DNA from: Serripes groenlandicus
Lineage: Eukaryota > Mollusca > Bivalvia > Cardiida > Cardiidae
Direction: 5' to 3'
Length of the DNA stretch: 64,000 bases
NCBI GenBank assembly: GCA_031761405.1
Contig: JASEVX010000010.1
Span: 7,965,977-8,029,976 of the forward strand
Below the pieces are notes generated by a model, which did not search any database, was not told where the DNA came from, and worked only from the letters and a program-made list of their open reading frames with translations. This document shows positions 55,440 to 64,000 of the stretch, in pieces; position 1 is the first letter of the stretch, and each line of letters opens with the position of its first letter. The translations under genes were made by a program, and so were the position numbers.

Positions 55440-56665
55440 AGAGAAAGAAAAATGTCACGCATCGGTTGCTGGAAGTCTTAGGTTCGATCGCGACCAGGCC
55501 ATGTCAAAAACTTAAAAAAATGGTAGTAAAGGCTTTCTATCCTTGGCGCTCCGGATTGCGGAGTTAGCATTTCGACTGACTGGCTGGTGTCTAGATAAAT
55601 GGACCAGTAGTACTGGTTACTCACACAGGAAACGCCGTGATATAACTGACTGACTGGTGTCTGGATAAATTGACCAGTAGTACTGGTTACTCACACAGGA
55701 AACGCCGTGATATAACTGACTGACTGGTGTCTGGATAAATTGACCAGTAGTACTGGTTACTCACACAGGAAACGCCGTGATATAACTGACTGACTGGTGT
55801 CTGGATAAATTGACCAGTAGTACTGGTTACTCACACAGGAAACGCCATGATATAACTGACTGACTGGTGTCTGGATAAATTGACCAGTAGTACTGGTTAC
55901 TCACACAGGAAACGCCGTGATATAACTGACTGACTGGTGTCTGGATAAATTGACCAGTAGTACTGGTTACTCACACAGGAAACGCCGTGATATAACTGAC
56001 TGACTGGTGTCTGGATAAATTGACCAGTAGTACTGGTTACTCACACAGGAAACGCCGTGATATAACTGACTGACTGGTGTCTGGATAAATTGACCAGTAG
56101 TACTGGTTACTCACACAGGAAACGCCGTGATATAACTGACTGACTGGTGTCTGGATAAATTGACCAGTAGTACTGGTTACTCACACAGGAAACGCCGTGA
56201 TATAACTGACTGACTGGTGTCTGGATAAATTGACCAGTAGTACTGGTTACTCACACAGGAAACGCCGTGATATAACTGACTGACTGGTGTCTGGATAAAT
56301 TGACCAGTAGTACTGGTTACTCACACAGGAAACGCCGTGATATAATTGACTGACTGGTGTCTGGATAAATTGACCAGTAGTACTGGTTACTCACACAGGA
56401 AACGCCGTGATATAACTGACTGACTGGTGTCTGGATAAATTGACCAGTAGTACTGGTTACTCACACAGGAAACGCCGTGATATAACTGACTGACTGGTGT
56501 CTGGATAAATTGACCAGTAGTACTGGTTACTCACACAGGAAACGCCGTGATATAACTGACTGACTGGTGTCTGGATAAATTGACCAGTAGTACTGGTTAC
56601 TCACACAGGAAACGCCGTGATATAACTAAACAACTGTTGAAAGCGTCGTAAATACCAGACAAACA
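55440..56665 (+). mobile_element. SINE (S2) with 15-fold internal expansion
   Basis: Head with B box ttaggttcgatcgcgacc (55478), body ttggcgctccggattgcgga, then 55578-56627 holds 15 tandem copies of a 70-bp piece of the SINE: tgactgactggtgtctggat, aaattgaccagtagtactgg, ttactcacacaggaaacgcc, gtgatataac. Copies are nearly identical (two single-base variants at ~55846 and ~56346). The normal tail (aacaactgttgaaagcgtcg) follows the last copy. Confidence 0.95.
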
Positions 56666-56763
56666 GTCTTACGTAAGGGATCGATTATTCTGCTTTTAGA
56701 TTTATTTTACAACATACAAACTTACCTGCAGCAGACAACGTTGCAAACATGTGGGTAAACATG

Positions 56764-56970
56764 TTAACCCTTTCCCTGATACAACAATTCTGCAGCAGAC
56801 GACTTTGATCATATTTTGTCAAAAAATAGAAGATCTCTATAATTGAATGGATAACCTATGACTAAACATTGAAAACATTGTGGCAAAAGGAGAAATTGCT
56901 CGTTTTGAGCAATTTCTTCTTTTGTCATTATGTTTTCAAAAAGCCGTCTGCTGCAGAGGGAAAGGGTTAA
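56764..56970 (-). mobile_element. MITE family A copy with end deletion
   Basis: TTAA at both ends. ccctttccctgatacaacaa, hairpin attgctcgttttgagcaatt. After ctgctgcagag the sub-terminal ~22 bp are missing and gggaaagggTTAA follows. Confidence 0.93.
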
Positions 56971-56984
56971 ACATTTCTATGAAA

Positions 56985-57120
56985 TAAAGTATGTTTTATG
57001 GAAAGAGTCCATCATTGTGGCAAAAGTAGAAATTGCTCATTATGAGTAATTCCGTCTATTGTCAAAATGATTTCGAAGTATTCAGGTGCTTCTAGAAGTG
57101 TCTATATGTTGAAAAGGATT
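56985..57120. mobile_element. Family A relic
   Basis: cattgtggcaaaagtagaaa, attgctcattatgagtaatt and gtgtctatatgttgaaaagg. Confidence 0.6.
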
Positions 57121-57181
57121 ATTCCTGCAATAATTTGATAATTTACATAATATAATCCATTCTGCAATAATCGTTTTATAG

Positions 57182-57395
57182 TTAACCCTTTCCCTCATAT
57201 AGACTATTTCTGACGCCTCTGCAGCACACGGCTTTTTGAAAACATAGTGACAAAAGAAGAAATTGCTCAAAACGAGCACAATGGTTTCCACGTTTAGTCA
57301 TAGGTTATCCATTCAATTATAGAGATTTTCCATTTTTTGACAAAATATGTTCAAAGTCGTCTGCTGCATAATTGTCGTATGAGTGAAAGGGTTAA
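57182..57395 (+). mobile_element. MITE family A copy
   Basis: TTAA at both ends. ccctttccctcatatagact; the right half of the central hairpin is deleted (gctcaaaacgagcacaatgg). Right end gtatgagtgaaaggg. Confidence 0.93.
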
Positions 57396-57699
57396 AAAAA
57401 GTTGTTGTATTAATGAATTACAAAATAAAAACTCGATAGGCACACATTTTGGGCAATCTATCTCTTTTCTCTCAAGTTCTTTTTTTCAATAGTCGTCTGC
57501 CGGAAATACTTCACATGCTGTTTGTATCAAGGAAAGGATTACTTTTTACTGAAATCTGATATGACATGTTTGTTGTTTGCCCTCCGGTGGTTATCAGCCC
57601 AGGACAGACAGCGGGGGTGGTCAATAACATGCTATCTGGTCAAGTCTCTGGCACCAACATGTGTATGTTATCTGACCGCTTGACCGATGGTGTGAACAC
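57396..57699. other. No recognisable gene
   Basis: 57475-57545 is a family A relic (agtcgtctgccggaaatact). The rest is unassigned. Confidence 0.4.
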
Positions 57700-57931
57700 T
57701 TAACCCTTTCCCTCATACGACAATTCTGCAGCAGACGACTTTGAACATATTTTGTCAAAAAATAGAAAATTTCCATAATTGAATGGATAACCTATGGCTA
57801 AAAGTGGAAAACATTGTGGCAAAAGGAGAAATTGCTAGTTTTAAGCAATTTTTTCTTTTGTCACAATTTTATTTTAAAAATCCGTCTGCTGCAGAGGCGT
57901 CAGAAAGCGTCGATAGGAGGGAAAGAGTTAA
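57700..57931 (-). mobile_element. MITE family A copy sharing a TTAA
   Basis: TTAA, ccctttccctcatacgacaa, hairpin attgctagttttaagcaatt, right end cgataggagggaaagagTTAA. The last TTAA (57928-57931) is also the first of the next element. Confidence 0.93.
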
Positions 57932-58156
57932 CCCTTTCCCACATACAGACATTTTCTGACGCCTCTGCAGCAGACGACTTTTGAAAATATTTTTTTGCAA
58001 AAGGAGAATTGCTCATAATGAGCAATTGCTCCATTTGCCACACACTTTAAAATTTATTCAATTGTTAAACATTAATTTATAGAGATTTTTCATATTTTTG
58101 TCTAGATTTGTTTAACGTAGTCTACTGCAGATGTGTTGTATTATGGAAAGGGTTAA
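57928..58156 (+). mobile_element. Diverged family A copy, adjoining
   Basis: TTAA, ccctttcccacatacagaca, tgacgcctctgcagcagacg, hairpin attgctcataatgagcaatt, right end tattatggaaagggTTAA. It belongs to a sub-type with a tcataatgag loop. Confidence 0.9.
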
Positions 58157-58238
58157 ATATATCTAACTGTTTTGCTTGATGTTGTGTCGTCTGCTTTGAA
58201 AACATGTGTGAACAAACTGCAACATCTGGACAAATTAA

Positions 58239-58490
58239 TGAGCCGTCCGTTCAACGAGAAACCCAACATTGTGGACTCTAAGTAAAGTATCGACCCGGAT
58301 CAGGCTAAGCATGCCACTCAGGCTAACCCTGACAGACACTTTTCGCCTCATGTGGATTCTCTCTTTCAAGAATTATTACTCTATACCTCAATTCGCCAGA
58401 GACGGAATGTGTCAGCATGGATTAGCCTGTGTGGATTGGGTAGGCTGGGTTCGATACATTACGCAGAGGCAATTATAATGGTTTTGCCGA
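58239..58490. mobile_element. Family B element
   Basis: gagccgtccgttcaacgaga, aagtatcgacccggatcagg, aagcatgccactcaggctaa, gacagacacttttcgcctca, agaattattactctatacct, gagacggaatgtgtcagcat, and cgatacattacgcagaggca. The right end has lost its terminal inverted repeat. Confidence 0.8.
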
Positions 58491-58535
58491 AATGTTCTTA
58501 ACAGTCGTCTGCCGCAGATGCGTCAAATTACATCA

Positions 58536-58768
58536 TTAACCCTTTCCCTCATACGACAATTCTGCAGCAGACGACTTTGAACATATTTTGTCAAAAAATA
58601 GAAAATCTCCATAATTGAATGGATAATATATGACAAAAAAGTGGAAAACATTGTGGCAAAAGGAGAAATTGCACGTTTTGTGTTCAATTTCTTCTTTTGT
58701 CACTATGTTTTCAAAAAGCCGTCTGCTACAGAGGCGTCAGAAAGTGTCTATATGAGGGAATGGGTTAA
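58536..58768 (-). mobile_element. MITE family A copy
   Basis: TTAA at both ends. ccctttccctcatacgacaa, hairpin attgcacgttttgtgttcaa, right end ctatatgagggaatggg. Confidence 0.93.
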
Positions 58769-58819
58769 GTGGAAAATTGTTAAAAAAATATTTTAGCGCA
58801 CGATGCTATCGGGTAAACG

Positions 58820-59115
58820 TAAATTGATTGTTTGGTTTTTTATGCCGGTTTCAACAAGTTTTCACTTATGTCATGGCGCTTCCTATGTAAGTTACTAGTG
58901 CTTCTTGTCCATTTATCCCATAGACATATATATACATGTATAAATGTATTTATATATCTCTGTGTATCCTGACACCCGCCATTCAGTCGTAACCCTTAGA
59001 GCCAATGAGGGCAGCCATTACAACCGTTATTAAAGTATTTGGTATAACCCGGCCGTGGATCGAACCCATGATCCCCCCCGTATCGGAGGTGGACGCTTTA
59101 CCACCGAGTGTAATC
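58820..59115 (-). mobile_element. SINE (S2), reverse, near full length
   Basis: Tail first (gattgtttggttttttatgc, tatgtcatggcgcttcctat), then tagtgcttcttgtccattta, cctgacacccgccattcagt, aatgagggcagccattacaa, and the head with B-box complement gtggatcgaacccatgatc and A-box complement acgctttaccaccgagtg. Confidence 0.88.
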
Positions 59116-59364
59116 GTAAAACATGTATAACATATGCTGCATGTTAGTTAAAAACGGGTTTCCCGAGGGATAAGATGCTATAGAAAGTTACGAAGTCCCA
59201 AACATTCCTTTGTCACCTTGCAAACAGCGATAAGCATTCTACAAACATCACAACACACCCCTACCTGAGCAATCAGTATGTGAGTATATACTCGTCTTAA
59301 CTCAGCTGATTTGAATGGTAATAATAAATACAAATGTAGAATTTTGAGATAGAGAAATTTATTG

Positions 59365-59580
59365 ATTGTTTTTTTTTCGCTGTTTTCATCATTATTTCAG
59401 TTATATCACGCGACAGTTCACTTATTCATGATCCCTGGGTAAACAAACCAGTACTAGGCTAGAAAATGTGCCTTGCCCAAGGGCACTCCACCGTGACCGT
59501 AGTGCCGCGACTGGGGATCGAACCCGGGACACCTAGTTTCGAAATCCCCGACGCTAACCACTCGACCACAGTGGATTCCT
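59365..59580 (-). mobile_element. SINE (S3), reverse, near full length
   Basis: Tail cgctgttttcatcattattt and ttatatcacgcgacagttca, centre tgccttgcccaagggcactc, then gaccgtagtgccgcgactgg, and the head ggatcgaacccgggacac with acgctaaccactcgaccaca. Confidence 0.88.
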
Positions 59581-59807
59581 GAAACAGAGAAAAGAATCAT
59601 TTATGGGTGGAAGGGAAGAAATTACTCATGACTAGAAATTTCCCTTTTCCCACTTTGTTTTCAAAGAAGTCTGTATCAAGGAAAAGGGATACAATACACG
59701 GTTTTATTTCGTGAAGTTTTATGTATTGAAATTTACATGGCTTCGCGCGTTTGACCATAAACGTAAATCCGTCAATTTCAAAAGCTAATCTGTTTGGACC
59801 TAATATA

Positions 59808-60034
59808 GTGTTTTCCCTCATATAGACGCTTTCTGTCGCCTCTGCAGCAGACAGCTTTTTGAAAACATAGTGACAAAAGAAGAAATTGCTCAAAACGAGC
59901 AATTTCTTCTTTTGCCACAATGTTTTCCACTTTTAGTAATAGGTTATCCATTCAATTATAGAGATTTTCTATTTTTTGACAAAATATGTCCAAATTCGTC
60001 TGCCGCAGAATTGTCGTATGAGGGAAAGGGTTAA
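59808..60034 (+). mobile_element. MITE family A copy
   Basis: ttttccctcatatagacgct, hairpin attgctcaaaacgagcaatt, right end gtatgagggaaagggTTAA. The left TTAA is lost. Confidence 0.9.
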
Positions 60035-60231
60035 ATTGCGTTCATTAATTACACATTCAAATCAACCAGAAACAAAAAAAGGTAAATAGAGACATAGAGA
60101 AGACATAGAGAAGATTATATTGCGATAGATCATTGAAACCCATTCTTATTGAGTTTTTTTCTCGCTAAAATTTCAAAATATCTCTTTGGCGTTAAATGCA
60201 TATAAATTGTCTGTAAAATGTCAATACGAGT

Positions 60232-60430
60232 TTGACCCTTTCCTTCGTTAGCACGTGGTTTTACGTTTCCGCAGCAGACGACATCTGAAGAGCAATTTCT
60301 CCTCTTGCCGCATTTATTTCAACTTTATTCAATAATCAAAACCCTCATTTAAAGAGATTGTTTCATATTTTCTCCATATCTTTTGTAAGTTGTCTGCTGC
60401 AGATTTGTTGCTAATAAGAAAGGGTTAAAA
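60232..60430. mobile_element. Diverged family A copy
   Basis: gaccctttccttcgttagca, ccgcagcagacgacatctga, gcaatttctcctcttgccgc, gttgtctgctgcagatttgt, aagaaagggTTAA. The left half of the hairpin is deleted. Confidence 0.75.
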
Positions 60431-60574
60431 GTTAATTCATTATATCTTTCTCTCCCTCCAAATGGAGAATGCAGTTACACAGTTAATTGAAAAAGTGAAA
60501 GCGTGATTTTTTAGCAACAGACGTATCTGGCACATGCACAGGTTTTTCTGTTATCTTCTCTCTGACGCAAACGA

Positions 60575-60970
60575 CTCTTGAACCCTTTCCCAACATACAA
60601 CAAATCTGCAGCAGACGACGGAAAACATATTTTGTCAAAACATAGAAAATCTCTATAATTGGATGAATAACCTATGACTAAAAGTGGAAAACATTGTGGC
60701 AAAAGAAGAAATTGCTCGTTTTGAGCAATTTCTTCCTTTGTCACTATGTTTTCAAAAAGCCGTCTGCTGCAGAGGCATACAATAAATCTGCAGCAGACGA
60801 CTTGAAAAAACATATAGGCAAAAACGTTGAATAGCTCTCTTAATAAAAGTGAACTTATTGAATAGAGTTGAAAGCATTGTGCCAAAAGTATAAAATGCTC
60901 ATCATGAGCAATTTCTCCTTTTGTCACAATGTTTACAAAAGTCGTTTGCAGCAGAGGCGTCTATAGCAAC
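60575..60970. mobile_element. Two fused family A copies
   Basis: First (60580-60775): gaaccctttcccaacataca, hairpin attgctcgttttgagcaatt, up to ctgctgcagagg. There it switches without an end into a second (60776-60965): catacaataaatctgcagca, hairpin atgctcatcatgagcaattt, gtcgtttgcagcagaggcgt. The join is at the shared gcagaggc/cagcag motif, which suggests recombination between copies. Confidence 0.8.
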
Positions 60971-61018
60971 ATTCCTGACTTCTGTACACAATAAATTTAA
61001 ATAATATATACTATATAT

Positions 61019-61280
61019 GAGCCATTCCACGAGAAAAACCAACATTATGGCCTCTACGTAATGTATCGATCCAGATCATCCTGCGCAGTCCGAGCAGGCT
61101 AATCCGGGCCGACACATTCCGTCTCAGTGGAATAGTGGTATATAGTAATGATTCCTTAAACAGAAAATCCACAGGAGGCGAAAAGTGTCTGTCCGGGTAA
61201 TCCTGCGCGGCATGCCTAGGCTGATCCGGGTCGATACTTTACGCAGTGTCCACACTGTTGGCTTTCTCGTGGAACGGCTC
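61019..61280. mobile_element. Family B element, complete
   Basis: 262 bp. Ends gagccattccacgagaaaaa and, inverted, ctttctcgtggaacggctc. Inside them atgtatcgatccagatcatc mirrors tgatccgggtcgatacttta, and cgacacattccgtctc faces gcgaaaagtgtctgtccggg. Non-coding. Class unknown; no target duplication is clear (atat/acat). Confidence 0.88.
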
Positions 61281-61334
61281 ACATCTTTGATCAAAGGTCA
61301 AGTTGAGGACAATATTGTAGATTAATACATGTAT

Positions 61335-61600
61335 AACATTTCCTACATACAACCCATCTGCAGCAGACGATTTAAAACAAACCATACACACATCGTGGCA
61401 AACATTCGAACTTCTATCAATTAAAATTTAACAAATGAAAAGAGTTAAATACATTGCGGCACATATAAAAGTACGATACTTGTTCTCCTTTTTCCCTGGA
61501 ACCACAAATACGTATTAGTGGCCCAGTTTTGCCACACTGGTTTGAGAACTCATCTCCTTCAGATTCGTTAAATGCGCCCACAAGAGGTAAAAGATTAACA
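61335..61600. mobile_element. Decayed family A copy
   Basis: cctacatacaacccatctgc, agcagacgatttaaaacaaa and the end acaagaggtaaaagatTAA. The middle is worn. Confidence 0.55.
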
Positions 61601-61739
61601 AGAAAGATGATTTATCTATAAATGAATAGTCATGTTCTTTTTCATAGATAGTATCGTGCTTGTATTTTCAGATGATAACATCACTTTGGAACATGTCAGG
61701 ATTCTCCTGATAAGCCACTTGTCGGTTTATGTAATGTGA

Positions 61740-61925
61740 CCCAGAGCTCTAGATACGGGGCGTTTTGCATGCTCTTAAATCCTTATTTGACCCTTTAACC
61801 CTATGTTGTGGGTACTCAAAAGAATAGTCTCAATAAGACGATTCGTTTGTGTACCCACAACATAGGATTTGCTTGGATAATAAGAGAGATATTGTGGGGA
61901 AAACAGCTGTTTACCCCTCCTTATC
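61740..61925. repeat. Repeat family G, uninterrupted copy
   Basis: 61800-61866 is a palindrome with 16-bp perfect arms: cctatgttgtgggtac and gtacccacaacatagg. The loop contains aagaatagtctcaataagac. Flanks match 9666-9728 and 11580-11690. This copy shows the pre-insertion state of the LINE target there. Confidence 0.88.
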
Positions 61926-61939
61926 TGGATATCTGATAT

Positions 61940-62464
61940 GTCATTTAACCCTTTTGCAGCATACAGCCGTGGACAGACAGAGCGATTAATTTCTTCATTT
62001 TCCAACAATAGTTCACGTCTGTATCAAAATGGAAATACTTATCATTACTAATTGCCCATGTATTGCAATATCACTCACAACTTTCTCTTTTATTAAGCGG
62101 ACGAAATAATCACATCAGGTTAACAATTCAAAGAGGGAACACAAATCCAACAAGTTAACGCACTGATTAATGTAGTGTCAGATTTAATCAAAGGAGTCAT
62201 TTCTTGAAAGAAAAAAAAGCAGCATAGAATGTTGTTTACACAATATATGTACAGCTTTAGTAAAAAAAAAAACCTTTTCACACATAATTCATATTGACAC
62301 ATCTGAAAACAGACGATTATTGAAATGATGAAATAACACCTTTTGTCACAAGGTTTAAAACATGATTGTTTTTATAATATAATCATATTTAAAGAGTTTT
62401 TCCATATATTTGGGTTAATATTTTCAAAGCCGTCTCTTGCAGATTGCTTGTAAGTAGGAAATAA
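61940..62464. mobile_element. Worn family A relics
   Basis: 61943-62000 (TTAA, cccttttgcagcatacag) and 62272-62464 (ccttttcacacataattcat, tgacacatctgaaaacagac, caccttttgtcacaaggttt, gccgtctcttgcagattgct). 62045-62270 between them is unassigned. Confidence 0.55.
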
Positions 62465-62624
62465 TTAACCCTTTCCAAGATACCAAATTTCTGCAACAGA
62501 CTACTTTGAAAACATCGAAGCAAATAAAGGAAAACCAATTCAATTTCTTCTTTTGTCACTATATTTTCAAAAAGCCGTCTGCTGCAGAGGCGTCAGAAAG
62601 CGTTATATAAGGGGAAAGGGTTAA
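62465..62624 (-). mobile_element. MITE family A copy with internal deletion
   Basis: TTAA at both ends. ccctttccaagataccaaat; the central ~70 bp including the left hairpin arm are missing. Then caatttcttcttttgtcact, gccgtctgctgcagaggcgt and right end ataaggggaaaggg. Confidence 0.9.
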
Positions 62625-62639
62625 CTGAAGGTTTATTAC

Positions 62640-62775
62640 TGAAATAAAAGTAAAAAAATTGTGACATAAAGCTGGTTTTAAGCAATTTCTACTTTTGTCA
62701 CAATGTTTTCAAAAATCGTCTGTCGCAGATGCTTTAAATTGCGCCTGCAAGTGGGGAAAGGATTATCTGATACGA
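62640..62775. mobile_element. Family A relic
   Basis: aaaattgtgacataaagctg, tacttttgtcacaatgtttt, atcgtctgtcgcagatgctt and gtggggaaaggat. Confidence 0.6.
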
Positions 62776-62866
62776 TAAACGTCCGGGTCACACGAAAACC
62801 GACCTTTTTCCACCTTATTGCAAATGACTATCAATATTAACCAACACTTAACCCGTCTGATCTGCA

Positions 62867-63518
62867 TCCAATTCCACCAACCTTACTTAAGCGTTAAGAA
62901 ATACTTAAAAGCAAATGTCATCATTGTTTTGTAAAAACATGAATGGTGTAATGTAATTAAGTAAATAACTAAGTGGATATAAATGGTCACATTGCTGAAT
63001 AGCAATTGAATTAGTTTGGCATTTTTATTAGAGATACACAATTGGTGAAATATGTGTTTAACCCTTTCCCTCATACGACAATTCTGCAGCAGACGACTTT
63101 GAACATATTTTGTCAAAAAATAGAAAATCTCTATCACTGAATGGATAACCTATGACTAAAAGTGGAAAACATTGTGGCAAAAGGAGAAATTGCTCGTTTT
63201 GAGCAATTTCGCCTTTTGCCACTATGTTTTCAGAAAGCCGTCTGCAGAGGTGTCAGAAAGCGTCTATATGGGGGGAAAGGGTTAAATACTGAAAAGCATA
63301 TTTCATCATTTTTGTTTCCCTAATAATGTGTAAAACATGAATGGTGTAATGTATTTAAGTACAATGACTAAGTCGACATAAATGGTCACCTTGCTGAATA
63401 GCAATTCTTGCTAAGAAATGAATTAGTTTGGCATTTTCATTAGGGATACAACATTGGTGAAATATGTGTTTAAGTATTTAAGTATTACTTAACACTAAGT
63501 AAAGTTGGTTGAATTGGA
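62867..63518. mobile_element. Foldback element H with internal tandem duplication
   Basis: Ends of ~42 bp mirror each other: tccaattccaccaaccttac (62867) and its inverse gtaaagttggttgaattgga (63499-63518). Between them a ~190-bp unit is present twice (aaacatgaatggtgtaatgt, aatggtcac, cttgctgaatagcaatt, tgaattagtttggcattt, ttggtgaaatatgtgttta). The first unit carries a family A MITE at its final TTAA; the second does not. Non-coding. Confidence 0.85.
63058..63285 (-). mobile_element. MITE family A copy with paralogous empty site
   Basis: TTAA, ccctttccctcatacgacaa, hairpin attgctcgttttgagcaatt, gtctgcagaggtgtcagaaa, TTAA. The unfilled equivalent, tatgtgtttaagtattt, is at 63457-63473. Confidence 0.96.
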
Positions 63519-63589
63519 CCCTGAAACTTTCCATACATGCATAGTCATTTACTGTTTACGACTTCTGGAAACCTTTTGAAAACGTTTGT

Positions 63590-63790
63590 CACATTGTTTT
63601 TAAAATTCGTCTGCTGTAGAGGCGTCAGAAAAGCGACTACATGAGGGAAAGGATTTACCATCTCCTACTTGCAGACGTATTTTGACGCCTCAGCAATAGA
63701 CACATTTTTGAAAACCGTATGGCAAAATGTGAATTTGTTCGTCATGAAAAATTTCCCCTTTTTGCCAAAAATGTCTCTATCCTGTACTGA
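63590..63790. mobile_element. Family A fragments
   Basis: 63595-63652 (attcgtctgctgtagaggcg, cgactacatgagggaaagg) and 63660-63780 (cctacttgcagacgtatttt, gacgcctcagcaatagacac, cccctttttgccaaaaatgt). Confidence 0.65.
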
Positions 63791-63864
63791 AGCTTTCTAG
63801 TACTTTCTAGAAGGGTATACTAAAAATACTTTTTTTTATATTTTTTATTTATTTATTAGGGTTT

Positions 63865-63925
63865 TTACGAAGCTTTCAACATTATTTCAGTTATATCACG
63901 GCGACAGTTCACTTATTCATGATTG
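63865..63925 (-). mobile_element. SINE tail fragment, reverse
   Basis: cgaagctttcaacattattt, cagttatatcacggcgacag and ttcacttattcatgat match the S3 tail at 59385. Confidence 0.7.
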
Positions 63926-63934
63926 TAAGAGACA

Positions 63935-64000
63935 TTTTTTCGTTATGATGTTTTAAAAGTCGTCTGCTGCGGATTGTTTTGTAGGAAATGGTTACACAGT
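63935..64000. mobile_element. Family A 3' end, cut by the window
   Basis: tcgttatgatgttttaaaag, tcgtctgctgcggattgttt and gtaggaaatggtta. The copy runs to the window edge. Confidence 0.6.

Noticed and set aside
46443..63137. Numerous 60-140-codon frames, e.g. FFFCHYVFKKPSAAEASESVY-like
   Set aside because: The same peptides recur because they are translations of family A MITE ends; they are not genes.

Overview
This window looks like eukaryotic, AT-rich, intron-bearing animal DNA, most probably from a bivalve mollusc. The evidence is: tRNA-derived SINEs whose 3' tails read gcgttaaaccccaatcaatc, a B-box/coiled-coil/beta-propeller gene without a RING (a type expanded in molluscs), a small gene with a P2X7-type C-terminal (ballast) domain, and several LINE families of invertebrate type. 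Species cannot be named from the sequence.

Most of the window is repeats. 1-3210 is a minisatellite with higher-order structure followed by a ~240-bp tandem repeat. 4228-5556 is an array of 20-bp units, each an imperfect palindrome, with a 36-bp perfect palindrome inside. 6255-11545 holds remnants of LINEs, one of them (9729-11545) cleanly inserted in an older palindromic repeat with a 5-bp target duplication. 11.6-18.8 kb carries SINE pieces, MITEs and a ~180-bp tandem repeat. 18827-19653 is a miniature LTR retroelement (three 174-bp LTRs, two tRNA-Leu-type primer sites, two polypurine tracts) beside a single exon of a BTB/POZ gene (19674-19858, minus). 22.7-28.5 kb is mostly decayed LINE.

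At 29.5-38.3 kb a LINE (family L-A) is split by a 5.5-kb DNA transposon (31134-36638). That transposon has TTAA target duplications, ~200-bp diverged terminal inverted repeats, a damaged THAP zinc finger (31632-31817, plus) and a P2X7-C-domain gene (35285-35647, minus). TTAA plus THAP points to the Kolobok superfamily. It has itself been colonised by two foldback elements and by MITEs.

38.3-43.3 kb holds two long hairpins, SINE pieces, a 40-bp tandem repeat and a 45-bp minisatellite. 47242-50238 (minus) is the only host gene that looks complete: three exons, about 567 residues, B-box plus coiled coil plus NHL-like propeller, with MITE relics in its introns.

Throughout, and densest from 46 to 64 kb, is one dominant MITE family, here called family A: ~230 bp, flanked by TTAA, ends CCCTTTCCCTCATA, with a central hairpin. 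I count about 20 well-preserved and about 20 decayed copies. Other families named here for reference: B (~260 bp, long inverted repeats), D (~790 bp, GGATAAAAAGAAACAGG ends), F (TTAA, CTCTTTCAGCGCC ends), G (palindrome with gtgggtac / gtacccac) and H (650 bp). No tRNA, rRNA, CRISPR or prokaryote-type operon was found.
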